From: an uncultured Bacteroidales bacterium
Lineage (GTDB): Bacteria > Bacteroidota > Bacteroidia > Bacteroidales > Paludibacteraceae
DNA length: 64,000 bases
Assembly: GCA_900317885.1 (NCBI GenBank)
Contig: ONIM01000002.1
Span: 1 to 64,000, forward strand
Direction of reading: 5' to 3'
Shown: one piece after another, positions 1-9,017 of the stretch
How the letters are laid out: every line of letters begins with the position of its first letter
Position numbering within the stretch: position 1 is the first letter of the stretch
Translations under genes and position numbers: made by a program
The notes under the pieces: generated by a model
What the model saw: the letters and a program-made list of their open reading frames with translations, nothing else
The model's database searches: none
What the model was told of the DNA's origin: nothing

Positions 1-1
1 G

Positions 2-1882
2 ACTCAGGAAGGTGGTTTTACTGCAGCAGCTACGGTAGTGATTGCTCCGAAGCCGCCTGTGAAATATCCGCATGAGGTAGTAGAGGCTGAGGCTACGTAC
101 CATATCGAGGACTACACGATTCCGAGTTTCATTCCGTATCTGGTAGCCAAAGAAGTAGCTAAGATTGATAGTATGGAGCCGGATAATATTGATCTGTTGC
201 CGACTATTCCCGAGAAAGTTGCAGCCATGCAGGAGAAGATCGGCGAACTGAAGGTTAAAGAGTATCCGTACAACCAGATCGCTACTATCTATGGTGATCC
301 GGCTACCCATATGGGTTTCTGCTGGTTTACGAACGGCGGTATTACAGAAGGTAAGGTACAGCTGGTAGCGATGGCTAATGCTACGGCAGAGGACTTTACC
401 GAATCGAACGGAGTTATTGAAGTAAGTGCTCAGACGACGGACGCTACGCTCCACTATACGCCTATTCAGGCATCGGAGAGTCCGAAGTACGATATCTGTA
501 CAGCAGCGGGTCTGCCGCGTAACACGAAGTTTAACTACGTGAGTCATAAGGCGCAGGCTACTACCTTGCAGCCGGGAACGGTATATAGTTGGCGTGTCGG
601 TTATGGGGAGTATTGGAGCGAGATAGCCCAATTCGTGACCAAAGAGGCTAATCAGGGTGATTTCTCGTTCGTCTATATGACCGATAGCCATATACAAGAC
701 TATGAGTATATTGATCAGGCTCGCCAATGTGCAGAGGCAGTAGCCCAGAACGAGCCGGACGCTAAGTTCTGTTTGTTCCCCGGAGACTTCGCCGATACAG
801 GAGGTGATACTAACTCCGAGTGGCAATGGGAGCAGTGGTTCGAAGGTTCGATGCGTCCTGCATTGAACAAGATGGCTTTTGTGCCGACTGACGGTAATCA
901 CGATGACAGTAAGAGCTTGAATTACGACTACCACTTCAATACCGACTGGGGCTTTGCCAATGCAGCGGAGACCAAACCGCAGTTCAAGGGAATTACCTAT
1001 AGTTTCGTCTATGGCGATGTATTGTTCCTGGTTTATTCGTTGCAGGATTGGTGGCGCGCGCAGGGTAGTAGCGAGCAATCGATGCGGTCCTCTTATCTGA
1101 GCAAGGATGTAGCAAACTGGTTCAAGTCAGAGATTGCGAAATATCCGAATACCAAGTACCGTGTGACGGTTTCGCATAAGAACCTCTTCTCGGGTGCAGG
1201 TCACCATACGGATGACGAGTGTCCGTTGCTGAGAAATATGATGCTTCCGGTCTTCAAGGAGTGCGAGATCGACCTTGCTATCCAGGGTCACGACCACTGC
1301 TACGAGGTGATTGGTCCGGTTAATCCGGATACCTGGACGGTAGTACCGGGTTCTGTAACCGACACCACGCGTATAGCACCAGAGGCTACCGGCAGATGGG
1401 AAAGAAGTGAGAACAAGACAGGTCTGGAAGGCGGTACGTTTAAGACCGATGAAGGTACGCTTTATTTCATTGGCGCAACCTGTGGTCGTAAGCGTTACGA
1501 GCCGCACAACCGTGCTTTGATGGAAGAGGAGTACACGACCGATCCAAGTATTCTCTTTGACTACCACCACCATAATGTCAATAATCTCTTTGATCTGTTT
1601 AATACTAAGTTCGGTCAGCCGGGTGCACCGAGTTACAGCCGATTCAATGTAACGGCTCAAGGCATTGAGGTGATTACGTATAAGACGGACGCAGCGGGTA
1701 ATAAGACAGTTTATAACACTATTCATGTAAAACGCGACACTCCTCACTCAGTGCCATTAGGCTATGAGAATGCGCAGGTGGAGCAACCGGTTCGGAATGG
1801 TGAGAAATTCATCCGTAACGGCCAGTTGTATATTATGAAAGATGGCGTGACGTACAATATATTAGGTATTTCTGTAAAGTAA
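2..1882 (+). CDS. Secreted metallophosphoesterase with T9SS-type tail (5' partial)
   Basis: The reading frame is open from base 2, so the true start lies before the window; a GTG at 38 is only an internal candidate. The middle and C-terminal half carries the calcineurin-like phosphoesterase signature in order, numbered from that GTG: D-S-H (about 216-218), GDFAD (about 249), GNHD (about 286), a metal-ligand His in VSHKN (about 379) and GHDHCYE (about 417). A beta-rich segment before it (residues 100-200) resembles the N-terminal domain of purple acid phosphatases. The protein ends in KFIRNGQLYIMKDG...Y...G.SVK, the short C-terminal signal shared by seven other proteins here, so export through type IX secretion and cell-surface display is inferred. 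Substrate unknown. Phosphoesterase fold is secure; specificity is not. Confidence 0.88.
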   Translation, partial: TQEGGFTAAATVVIAPKPPVKYPHEVVEAEATYHIEDYTIPSFIPYLVAKEVAKIDSMEPDNIDLLPTIPEKVAAMQEKIGELKVKEYPYNQIATIYGDPATHMGFCWFTNGGITEGKVQLVAMANATAEDFTESNGVIEVSAQTTDATLHYTPIQASESPKYDICTAAGLPRNTKFNYVSHKAQATTLQPGTVYSWRVGYGEYWSEIAQFVTKEANQGDFSFVYMTDSHIQDYEYIDQARQCAEAVAQNEPDAKFCLFPGDFADTGGDTNSEWQWEQWFEGSMRPALNKMAFVPTDGNHDDSKSLNYDYHFNTDWGFANAAETKPQFKGITYSFVYGDVLFLVYSLQDWWRAQGSSEQSMRSSYLSKDVANWFKSEIAKYPNTKYRVTVSHKNLFSGAGHHTDDECPLLRNMMLPVFKECEIDLAIQGHDHCYEVIGPVNPDTWTVVPGSVTDTTRIAPEATGRWERSENKTGLEGGTFKTDEGTLYFIGATCGRKRYEPHNRALMEEEYTTDPSILFDYHHHNVNNLFDLFNTKFGQPGAPSYSRFNVTAQGIEVITYKTDAAGNKTVYNTIHVKRDTPHSVPLGYENAQVEQPVRNGEKFIRNGQLYIMKDGVTYNILGISVK

Positions 1883-1910
1883 AAAAGAGGTACAAAATGT
1901 ATATATATAG

Positions 1911-1947
1911 AAAAAGAGGGGCGAAAAATTGGTTTCGCTCCTCTTCT
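1911..1947 (+). terminator. Terminator hairpin after phosphoesterase gene
   Basis: An AGAGGGGCGAAA arm pairs with TTTCGCTCCTCTT around a short loop. An A-rich run on one side and a T-rich run on the other let it work in both directions. It lies between two convergent genes and touches the stop codon of the minus-strand regulator. Confidence 0.7.
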
Positions 1948-2722
1948 ATACTATTCTGACGTCTATATTCATCGCTTTGAGTTTGGAGGCCATTCCTGAC
2001 GGGATGGCGGAGTCGGTAATGATGCAGTTTAGATCCTTGACGTTAGCGACGAAGGAGAAGCTTCGTTTGTTGAATTTGGAGGAGTCAAAGACTGCGATCA
2101 CCTGTGAAGCCTGCTGCATCATCAGCTGGTTGAGCAGTGCTTCTTCGAGGTTCGGGGTAGAGATGCCGTTTTCTAAGGAGAAGGAATCTACGCCGAGGAA
2201 GAGTTTGTACTGGCTGAAATTCCGTAGAACGGAGAGTGCGAGGGGTCCGACGGTAGAGTAGCTGTTGAGGCGGACGTGTCCTCCGATGAGTACTACTTCG
2301 AAGCGTTTGTAGGACATCAGTTCCAAGGCGATGTTGAGGGCGTTGGTAACGATATGGAGGTGGTGGAACTTATGGAGGTTTTTGGCAATCTCCATGGTTG
2401 TTGTACCACTATCGAGCATGATATAGTCGCCCTCTTTGATGAGTTTGGTGGCTTCGATGCCGATGCGCTCTTTCTCCCGGAAGTTAAACATCCGTTTCTT
2501 GATAATTGCAGTTTCTTCGTTCGGGTTTTCGACAGGTCTGCGCATGGCTCCACCGCGTGTACGGATGAGGAGTTTGCGGTTTTGCAAGATGGTCAGATCC
2601 TTACGAATGGTAACTTCCGAAATACCGGTTTCTTTGCTCAGTTCAGAAACCAGGACCTCCTCTTTTGTATCGAGTTGTTTTAAAATCAGCGCTCTGCGCT
2701 CTTTAGCGGATGAAGGGTACAT
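1946..2722 (-). CDS. DeoR/GlpR-family transcriptional regulator
   Basis: 258 residues from the ATG at 2722. An upstream in-frame TTG at 2752 is rejected because it lies inside the promoter box. The N-terminus is a DeoR-type winged helix (about residues 1-60: a helix with LSKETGISEVTIRKDLTIL, then RTRGGA), followed by the DeoR sensor domain, with I-MLDSGTTTMEIAKNL and a conserved VTNALNIALEL segment. Family members usually repress sugar-use genes and are released by a phosphorylated sugar. It is transcribed away from the amidohydrolase/galactosidase/SusCD locus starting at 2971, and palindromes lie between the two starts, so it probably controls that locus and itself. The ligand cannot be read from sequence. 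Confidence 0.9.
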   Translation of the reverse strand: MYPSSAKERRALILKQLDTKEEVLVSELSKETGISEVTIRKDLTILQNRKLLIRTRGGAMRRPVENPNEETAIIKKRMFNFREKERIGIEATKLIKEGDYIMLDSGTTTMEIAKNLHKFHHLHIVTNALNIALELMSYKRFEVVLIGGHVRLNSYSTVGPLALSVLRNFSQYKLFLGVDSFSLENGISTPNLEEALLNQLMMQQASQVIAVFDSSKFNKRSFSFVANVKDLNCIITDSAIPSGMASKLKAMNIDVRIV

Positions 2723-2748
2723 AGTGGTAATGGGATTTGAAATCGGGT

Positions 2749-2780
2749 GCAAAGGTACGAAATATTTTCGAAATATGCAA
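2749..2780 (-). promoter_or_regulatory. Promoter of the DeoR-type regulator
   Basis: On the minus strand TACCTTTGC (2749-2757) matches the Bacteroidetes -7 box TANNTTTG, and a TTG begins exactly 23 bases upstream (2778-2780). The box is about 27 bases from the ATG at 2722, which supports that start. Confidence 0.75.
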
Positions 2781-2800
2781 ATAAAAAGTCACACCTTCGT

Positions 2801-2820
2801 ATTTCGAAACGTTTCGAAAT
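2801..2820. promoter_or_regulatory. Perfect 20-bp palindrome, probable DeoR-type operator
   Basis: ATTTCGAAACGTTTCGAAAT is a perfect inverted repeat made of TTTCGAAA half-sites, between the regulator and the divergent glycan locus. A weaker TTTTCGAAA-containing palindrome lies at 2761-2776, over the regulator's promoter spacer. DeoR-family operators often contain TTTCG half-sites; binding by the neighbouring regulator is inferred. Confidence 0.6.
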
Positions 2821-2938
2821 GTCTTTTTGGGTTATTGGCAGGTGCGTAAAATCCTTATTAATAGGTGGTTACGTATATATTCGTGAAAATGTGCTTTTCA
2901 GCATAATAATAATATATATATTATTTGAGAAAAATTTG

Positions 2939-2947
2939 TAATTTTGC
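2939..2947 (+). promoter_or_regulatory. -7 box of the glycan locus
   Basis: TAATTTTGC followed by ACCC sits 24 bases before the ATG at 2971. Unlike most promoters here it has no TTG at the usual 23-base distance, only a TTTG about 14 bases upstream, which would suit a weak or activator-dependent promoter. Confidence 0.55.
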
Positions 2948-2970
2948 ACCCGAATTAAATTCAATGCACT

Positions 2971-4080
2971 ATGAGAAATACCTTATTCATCTTATCAGTT
3001 GCTGCTTTGACATTCGTATCGTGCGCAAAGCAGCAGGATTCTTGTGAAAATCAATCGGAGTCTTCTTCTCCGGTAGATGGCATTCTGTTGAAGGATTTTA
3101 ATCCGCTGGTAGTGGACAATGTTCCTGTGACGTATATCGAGCGCGCTAAATTTGATATTATCGACATGCACGCTCACGACTACGCAGAGACGGATGAAGA
3201 GATTGCACAATGGTGCAAGACGATGGATGAGGTAGGCGTGCTGAACACAGCTGTGATGCATTGTTCGTGGATCGGCAGGCCTTTTGAGGAGTACGTTGCG
3301 GCATATGGTCCGTACAAAGACCGTTTCCGCTTCTGGTGCTGCTTCGATTATACCGATATGAGCGAAGAGGGCATCCGGAAGGCTTGCGAGACCTTGGAGC
3401 GCTATCATGAGATGGGAGCTATCGGTGTCGGTGAGTTGGGCGACAAGGGCGAAGGCGATACGTACGCTCGTCCGGGCGACGGAACGGGAATTCATATCGA
3501 CGACCCGCGTATCAAACCGCTTATCCAGAAAGCCGCAGAGCTGAAGATGCCGATCAGTATTCATATTGCTGAGCCGTATTGGATGTACCTGCCGATGGAC
3601 GAGACGAACGACGGTTTGGCAAATGCGGTTGTCTGGCATGTGGATACCACTAACTGCTTGGGTTACAATGCGTTAGTACAGACTTTCGAGAACGCTGTAC
3701 GTGAGAATCCGAACACGATTTTCATTGCGTGCCATTACCTGAACATGAACCACGATCTGCCGAGGCTGGGTGCGTTGCTGGACAAATATCCGAACATGTA
3801 TATCGATATCGCCGCCCGTGTAGCGGAGTCCGCGCACACGCCGCGCGCGACGCGCGAATTCCTTATTAAATATCAGGACCGCGTACTCTTCGGAACGGAC
3901 AATGGTATGGACCCGGAAATGTACCGTAAGATCTTCCGCGTGCTGGAGTCTAATGACGAGCATTTCTATGTTTCGGATTATAACTATCATTGGGCTCTGA
4001 GCGGATTTAACCTGCCGGACGAGGTGCTGAAGAAGATTTACCACGATAACGCAGAGCGGATTTTAACGGAGTATAAATAA
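2971..4080 (+). CDS. Amidohydrolase-family lipoprotein
   Basis: 369 residues beginning with a lipoprotein signal (LFILSVAALTFVSC, lipobox Cys at about 18). The mature part is a metal-dependent hydrolase TIM barrel of the amidohydrolase-2 type: HAH in DMHAHDY (residues 67-69), a His in SIHIAEPY, ACHYLNMN, and the late-barrel Asp in FGTDNG (about 310). Such enzymes act as decarboxylases, lactonases or hydrolases; the substrate is unknown. It is first in an operon with a one-base gap before the galactosidase-like gene, so it probably processes a product or substituent of the same saccharide in the periplasm or at the surface. Confidence 0.85.
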   Translation: MRNTLFILSVAALTFVSCAKQQDSCENQSESSSPVDGILLKDFNPLVVDNVPVTYIERAKFDIIDMHAHDYAETDEEIAQWCKTMDEVGVLNTAVMHCSWIGRPFEEYVAAYGPYKDRFRFWCCFDYTDMSEEGIRKACETLERYHEMGAIGVGELGDKGEGDTYARPGDGTGIHIDDPRIKPLIQKAAELKMPISIHIAEPYWMYLPMDETNDGLANAVVWHVDTTNCLGYNALVQTFENAVRENPNTIFIACHYLNMNHDLPRLGALLDKYPNMYIDIAARVAESAHTPRATREFLIKYQDRVLFGTDNGMDPEMYRKIFRVLESNDEHFYVSDYNYHWALSGFNLPDEVLKKIYHDNAERILTEYK

Positions 4081-4081
4081 C

Positions 4082-5956
4082 ATGAAGCATCAATTCTTAT
4101 ATATCCTTGCGGCGGTGGCGATGGTGGCTTGTGCACCAAAGCCGCAGACAGAGCGCTTGATCTGTGCGGAAGCAGAGATGAGTGCTTTCCCGTATAGTGA
4201 GAATGGTCTGAAAGTGAGCAAACACCAGACAGTGACGCCGGTAGAAGGCGTAGCGGGTCTGGAGGTTGTGGAGACCTATTTCGTGAACGAAGGCAAGCCG
4301 GTGACGGTCAAGGCATATGAGCTTTGCCGGACGGAGATAGAGGCGCAGGACAGTATCGTCTGGTCGCTTCAGCCGAGCAGCACTTCTGCCCGGATGGACT
4401 GGGTGCTGCCGGTACAAGAGGGCTTTGCGAAAGAGAACTACCTGGGCATGAACAACTCCGACTACGGAGGAGGAATCCCGGTAGTGGACCTCTGGCAGAA
4501 AGACGGAGGCATCGCGATTGGTCTGTTTGAGCCGGTGCTTCGGATGATCTCCATGCCGGTTGAATGGAAGCGGTACGACAACAAAGTGACGATGGCGCTG
4601 CGTTATGATCTGCCGGAAGCGGTAGAGTTGGGAACGGGCGATACGCTCCGTTGTTTCAAGGCGTTCCGCTTACGCCATGAGGGCGATTATTTCAATGCGC
4701 TCCGAATCTTCTCGGACTACATGCAAGCGCACGAAGGCGTTGAGATGAAGCCGAGTGAGCCGGAGGCATTCGAGCCTGTCTGGTGCGCGTGGGGCTACGG
4801 TCGTCCGTTCAAGATGGATATGGTCTTAGGGACGCTGGACAAGGTCGCTGAACTCGGATTCACGTGGGTGGATATAGACGACGGCTACCAGATTGCTGAG
4901 GGCGATTGGAATACGAACGAGTATTTCCCCGGCGGCGATGCGGACATGCGTCATATCACCGATGAGGTACACAAACGCGGATTGAAAGCCAAATTATGGT
5001 GGGCTCCGTTGGCAGCGGATCCGGATACGAAGCTCGTGAAAGAGCACCCTGAGATGCTGCTCAAGACCGAGGAGTGGGCGCATGAGTATATCACCTGGTG
5101 GGACAGTTGGTATCTCTCGCCGGTTAATCCTGCGGTAGATGCGTACACGACGGATCTGTTAGATATGTTCCTGCGCAGATGGAATTTTGACGGTTTGAAG
5201 ATTGACGGCCAGCACCTGAACTGCTGTCTGCCGGATTATAACGAGGCTTCGGGTCTGGAGAGCGCTTATGACGCCCCGGAGCAAATGCCGAGTTATTTTG
5301 GCAAGATCTACGAACAAGCCCGTGCGATGAAGCCGAATGCCGTTATTCAGGTTTGTCCGTGCGGTTGTGCGGTGAACTATTTCCTAATTCCGGAGATCAA
5401 CCAGGCGGTGGCTTCCGATCCGATGAGTTCTCGTCAGGTACGAATGAAACGTAAGGCGTACGCGGCGATGGCTCCGCAGTTGGCGTACTACGGCGATCAT
5501 GTAGAGCTGACAGACGGCGGTAAGGATTTCGCTTCGCAGATTGGTACGGGTTCGGTTATCGGAACGAAGTTCACGTGGCCGAAAGATAATCCCGATTGGA
5601 CGGAAGGTCCGTTCCTGCTGACGGAGGAGAAAGAGGCGCTGGTTCGCAAATGGATGAAGATCTACAAGGAGAACAACCTTGCCCGCGGCGAGTATCTGAA
5701 CCTCTATACCTGGGGCTTTGATTATCCGGAGGCGCATGTGATCCGTCAGAACGGAGCGCTGTATTACGCCTTCTATATTGACGACGATCCGGCTTTTGAC
5801 GGTACGCTGGAGCTGAAGGGCCTGGATCCCGCGAAGAGTTATACGGCGATTGAGTATGCAGCGGACGAACCGCGCGAGTTTGAGGTGAAGGGGTCTGAAC
5901 CGAAGATAAATGCTCAATTCGAGAGAAGCTACCTGCTGAAAGTAGTAGAAAAATAA
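4082..5956 (+). CDS. GH36/GH27-like alpha-galactosidase lipoprotein
   Basis: 624 residues with a lipoprotein signal (VAMVACAPK). An N-terminal beta domain (to about 230) is followed by a (beta/alpha)8 barrel with GFTWVDIDDGYQ, KLWWAPL and the nucleophile-type motif FDGLKIDGQ (Asp about 375). A second Asp in VASDPMSSRQVR (about 446) is the likely acid/base, the arrangement of clan GH-D retaining galactosidases. The C-terminal 130 residues look like the family beta-sandwich. Transcribed directly after the amidohydrolase and before SusC. Alpha-galactosidase is the best reading, but related specificities in the clan cannot be excluded. Confidence 0.8.
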   Translation: MKHQFLYILAAVAMVACAPKPQTERLICAEAEMSAFPYSENGLKVSKHQTVTPVEGVAGLEVVETYFVNEGKPVTVKAYELCRTEIEAQDSIVWSLQPSSTSARMDWVLPVQEGFAKENYLGMNNSDYGGGIPVVDLWQKDGGIAIGLFEPVLRMISMPVEWKRYDNKVTMALRYDLPEAVELGTGDTLRCFKAFRLRHEGDYFNALRIFSDYMQAHEGVEMKPSEPEAFEPVWCAWGYGRPFKMDMVLGTLDKVAELGFTWVDIDDGYQIAEGDWNTNEYFPGGDADMRHITDEVHKRGLKAKLWWAPLAADPDTKLVKEHPEMLLKTEEWAHEYITWWDSWYLSPVNPAVDAYTTDLLDMFLRRWNFDGLKIDGQHLNCCLPDYNEASGLESAYDAPEQMPSYFGKIYEQARAMKPNAVIQVCPCGCAVNYFLIPEINQAVASDPMSSRQVRMKRKAYAAMAPQLAYYGDHVELTDGGKDFASQIGTGSVIGTKFTWPKDNPDWTEGPFLLTEEKEALVRKWMKIYKENNLARGEYLNLYTWGFDYPEAHVIRQNGALYYAFYIDDDPAFDGTLELKGLDPAKSYTAIEYAADEPREFEVKGSEPKINAQFERSYLLKVVEK

Positions 5957-5984
5957 CAAACAACTTACTAAATAATTAACGACC

Positions 5985-8972
5985 ATGAAACGATTTCAGA
6001 CAATCTTTCTCAGCCTGATCGTGGCGATGTCGGCTTTCGCGGATATCCACGTCAAAGGTAAGGTTATTGACGCCGACAATTCGGAACCGATGATCGGTGT
6101 AAGTATTCTGGTAAAAGGATCAACGATTGGTACAGTAACCGATTTGGACGGTAGTTTCGAGATGTCCGTCCCGGACAAGGCGATTTTGCAGTTGTCTTAC
6201 ATGGGTTACAAGACCATTGAGATCCGTGCGGTGGACAACATGAATATTATCATGGAGTCCGATGCACTTCAGCTGCAAGAAGTGGTATCGCTGGGTTATT
6301 CAGCCGTAAAGAAAGCCGAGTTGAGTTCGGCGGTTGTTTCCGTATCAGCAGATGCTTTAACCGATGTAACGACCAGTGACGTCGGAACGATGCTGCAAGG
6401 TAAAGTGGCAGGATTACAAGTCAGCAGCGCAACCGGTCAACCGGGAGCCAATGCGGAGATTCGCATTCGTGGTACAGGTTCTATCACCGCAGCCAGTGAA
6501 CCCGTCTATGTAGTCGATGGTGTCATGGGTGGTTCCTTTAACCCCAACGACATAGAGACCATCTCCGTTCTGAAGGATGCCGGCGCAACGGGTATCTACG
6601 GTGCTGCCGCAGCAGGTGGCGTCATCGTAGTGACTACCAAATCCGGTAAACGCAACGAGAAGCCACGTATCAACGTCCGTGCTACAGCCGGTTCTACGCA
6701 GCCGTTGTTCGGCAATTTCCGACTAATGGAATCGGAGGAGTTATATTACTACCACCAGACGATGTATGACAACGATCTGTTTAAGACACAGCGTCCGATT
6801 GAATTGCTGGACAGAAATTTCAACTGGCAGAATGCAATGTTCCGCAACGGCGTCACGCAAAACTACTACATCTCTGTAGCAGGTGGTGGTCAGAAACTCG
6901 GATACTATGCATCGTTTGACTACTACAATCAGCAAGGTACGTTCCTCAATACCAAGTTTGAGAAATTCTCCGGTCGTGTGAACCTGAATGCCGAGATTGC
7001 CAAGTGGCTGGACATGAAGGTGGCAACTTATTTTGATAAGTCGAACTCAGAGAGTTATGCTTCATGGCGCATGATGGATGATGCTTACTATAAGCTGCCG
7101 TGGGATAACCCATATGACGCAGATGGTAATCCTGTATATATAGATACCAATAAGAAACGTCCGGATACCGGTGGTGTCTGGTATTCCCGTAACGGTTGGA
7201 ACTCACTTCATAATGCTCGGTACGACTACTCCAAAGGCGGAGGTTTATCTATGGGAGTCGATATGCAACTCAATTTCCATATCACGGATTGGTTGACGCT
7301 TCAATCCAGCAACCGTTTCTCACATAGCAACTCCAAGTGGAACCTGTATGAGGATCCTCGTACTTTCCATCCGGAGCATCTGGCTGGTTATCTGGAGAAC
7401 TCGTTGGATCAATCGAACTCGTTCGGAACGACGAATATTTTGAAGGCTCAGCACCAATGGGGAGCTCACTCTGTAAATGGAATGGTGGGCTTTGAATACG
7501 GCGTTTGGAAGAGCGAATATACTGTTGCTGGCGGTACAGGAATGCCGGCTGGTGTAGATGCCCTAAACGCAACGGCGGTGCCTTATGAGACTTCCGGTTA
7601 TTATGTTCCGGGAGCCAGCTGGGCTACTTTCATCCAGGCCGGTTATGACTACGGCAAACGCTACTTCATCAACGCTACTTTCCGTGCAGAGGCAAGTTCA
7701 ATTTTTGCACCAGGAAAGCGTGTGGGTTACTTCCCGTCTGTAGCGGCAAGCTGGTTGATCAGTAATGAAGAGTTCATGAAGGGACAGGATGTAGTCAGCT
7801 TCTTGAAACTGCGTGCCAGCTATGGCATCACGGGTAATAATAATATTCCGGCATACCAGTATCTGGCAACTTACGCCCTCAATGCAGCCTATAACAATGT
7901 CACTTCAGCGATCCCCTCTCGTCTGAGTAATCCGACACTTTGCTGGGAGACCGCAAACATGGCGGCAGTAGGTATCGATCTTACCTTCATCAACCGCTTT
8001 GACATGTCGATCGATTTATACAACACCGATAACACGGGTCTGCTCTTGGACGTGCCGGTAGCTCCTTCTACCGGATTCCAATACGTAACCAGAAATGCAG
8101 GAACCGTACGTAATCAAGGTATAGAGTTCCGATTTGATGCACAAGTACTCAAGATCAAGGACGTTCGTTGGGATATAGGTTTCAATATCGGCTTCAATAA
8201 GAACCGCGTAATCTCGTTGCCGAACCATACACCTTTCCCGCAAGGCTACAACTCTACTCAAATGGTTATGGAAGGTTATGATATCTACACCTGGTACATG
8301 AGAGAGTGGGCAGGAGTCGATCCGAATAACGGAGACCCGCTGTGGTATGTAGTGGACGGTAAAGGCGATTATGTATTGGACGCAGCCGGCAACAAGACCA
8401 CAACCAATGACTACAACGCTACGAACCCCCATGCAGTAGGTAAGGCCACTCCGTTGTTCCAAGGCGGTTTGAATACGCAGGTTAGTTGGCAGGGTCTCTC
8501 CTTGAGTATCAATACTTGCTTCACCTACGGGAATAAGATATATAATGCTACCCGCGAATCTCTGGATTCCGATGGAGCATACCCGGACTTCAACCAATAT
8601 TCGATGGAGAATAATAAGTTTGGATGGCAGCGTTGGGAGGCGCCAGGCGACGTGGCTACTCACCCGAGGGCCGTGCTTTACGGAAATAACCTTTCTAACA
8701 AAGTATCTTCCCGTTATCTGGAGGATGGCAGTTTCTTCCGTCTAAAGAACATTACCCTCGGTTACGATTTCTGCGCTACGCTCATTCCGAAAAAATATAT
8801 GCGCAAACTCCGCGTTTATATCTCGGCGGATAATATAGCAACAGCTACTAAGTTCTCCGGTATGGATCCTGAAGTTAGTATTTCGACGAGCGGAGGTAAT
8901 ACAGCAGGTATGTATGTTGACCAATATCCGGTTGCCCGCAACATTGTAGGAGGTATTGAGATAGAATTCTAA
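5985..8972 (+). CDS. SusC/RagA-family TonB-linked outer-membrane transporter
   Basis: 995 residues. A signal peptide (cleavage after SAFA) is followed by a carboxypeptidase-like beta domain (about 22-95, VKGKVIDADNSEPMIGVSILVKGS), the TonB-dependent plug with the SusC-type segment MLQGKVAGLQVSSATGQPG and VYVVDGV (about 110-225), then a long beta-barrel ending in an aromatic-poor IVGGIEIEF strand. SusC proteins import oligosaccharides through the outer membrane with a SusD lid. The SusD partner follows, and the galactosidase-like enzyme precedes it, marking a polysaccharide-use type locus. It is at the short end for the family (about 1000 residues). Confidence 0.95.
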   Translation: MKRFQTIFLSLIVAMSAFADIHVKGKVIDADNSEPMIGVSILVKGSTIGTVTDLDGSFEMSVPDKAILQLSYMGYKTIEIRAVDNMNIIMESDALQLQEVVSLGYSAVKKAELSSAVVSVSADALTDVTTSDVGTMLQGKVAGLQVSSATGQPGANAEIRIRGTGSITAASEPVYVVDGVMGGSFNPNDIETISVLKDAGATGIYGAAAAGGVIVVTTKSGKRNEKPRINVRATAGSTQPLFGNFRLMESEELYYYHQTMYDNDLFKTQRPIELLDRNFNWQNAMFRNGVTQNYYISVAGGGQKLGYYASFDYYNQQGTFLNTKFEKFSGRVNLNAEIAKWLDMKVATYFDKSNSESYASWRMMDDAYYKLPWDNPYDADGNPVYIDTNKKRPDTGGVWYSRNGWNSLHNARYDYSKGGGLSMGVDMQLNFHITDWLTLQSSNRFSHSNSKWNLYEDPRTFHPEHLAGYLENSLDQSNSFGTTNILKAQHQWGAHSVNGMVGFEYGVWKSEYTVAGGTGMPAGVDALNATAVPYETSGYYVPGASWATFIQAGYDYGKRYFINATFRAEASSIFAPGKRVGYFPSVAASWLISNEEFMKGQDVVSFLKLRASYGITGNNNIPAYQYLATYALNAAYNNVTSAIPSRLSNPTLCWETANMAAVGIDLTFINRFDMSIDLYNTDNTGLLLDVPVAPSTGFQYVTRNAGTVRNQGIEFRFDAQVLKIKDVRWDIGFNIGFNKNRVISLPNHTPFPQGYNSTQMVMEGYDIYTWYMREWAGVDPNNGDPLWYVVDGKGDYVLDAAGNKTTTNDYNATNPHAVGKATPLFQGGLNTQVSWQGLSLSINTCFTYGNKIYNATRESLDSDGAYPDFNQYSMENNKFGWQRWEAPGDVATHPRAVLYGNNLSNKVSSRYLEDGSFFRLKNITLGYDFCATLIPKKYMRKLRVYISADNIATATKFSGMDPEVSISTSGGNTAGMYVDQYPVARNIVGGIEIEF

Positions 8973-9017
8973 CGAATTATTCTAGATTTAAGAATTTAGA
9001 TTTAAAATTTGAAGAAT

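Noticed and set aside
1127-1747. 206-codon antisense frame in the phosphoesterase gene
   Set aside because: Lies wholly within a motif-complete gene and shows no recognisable protein features.
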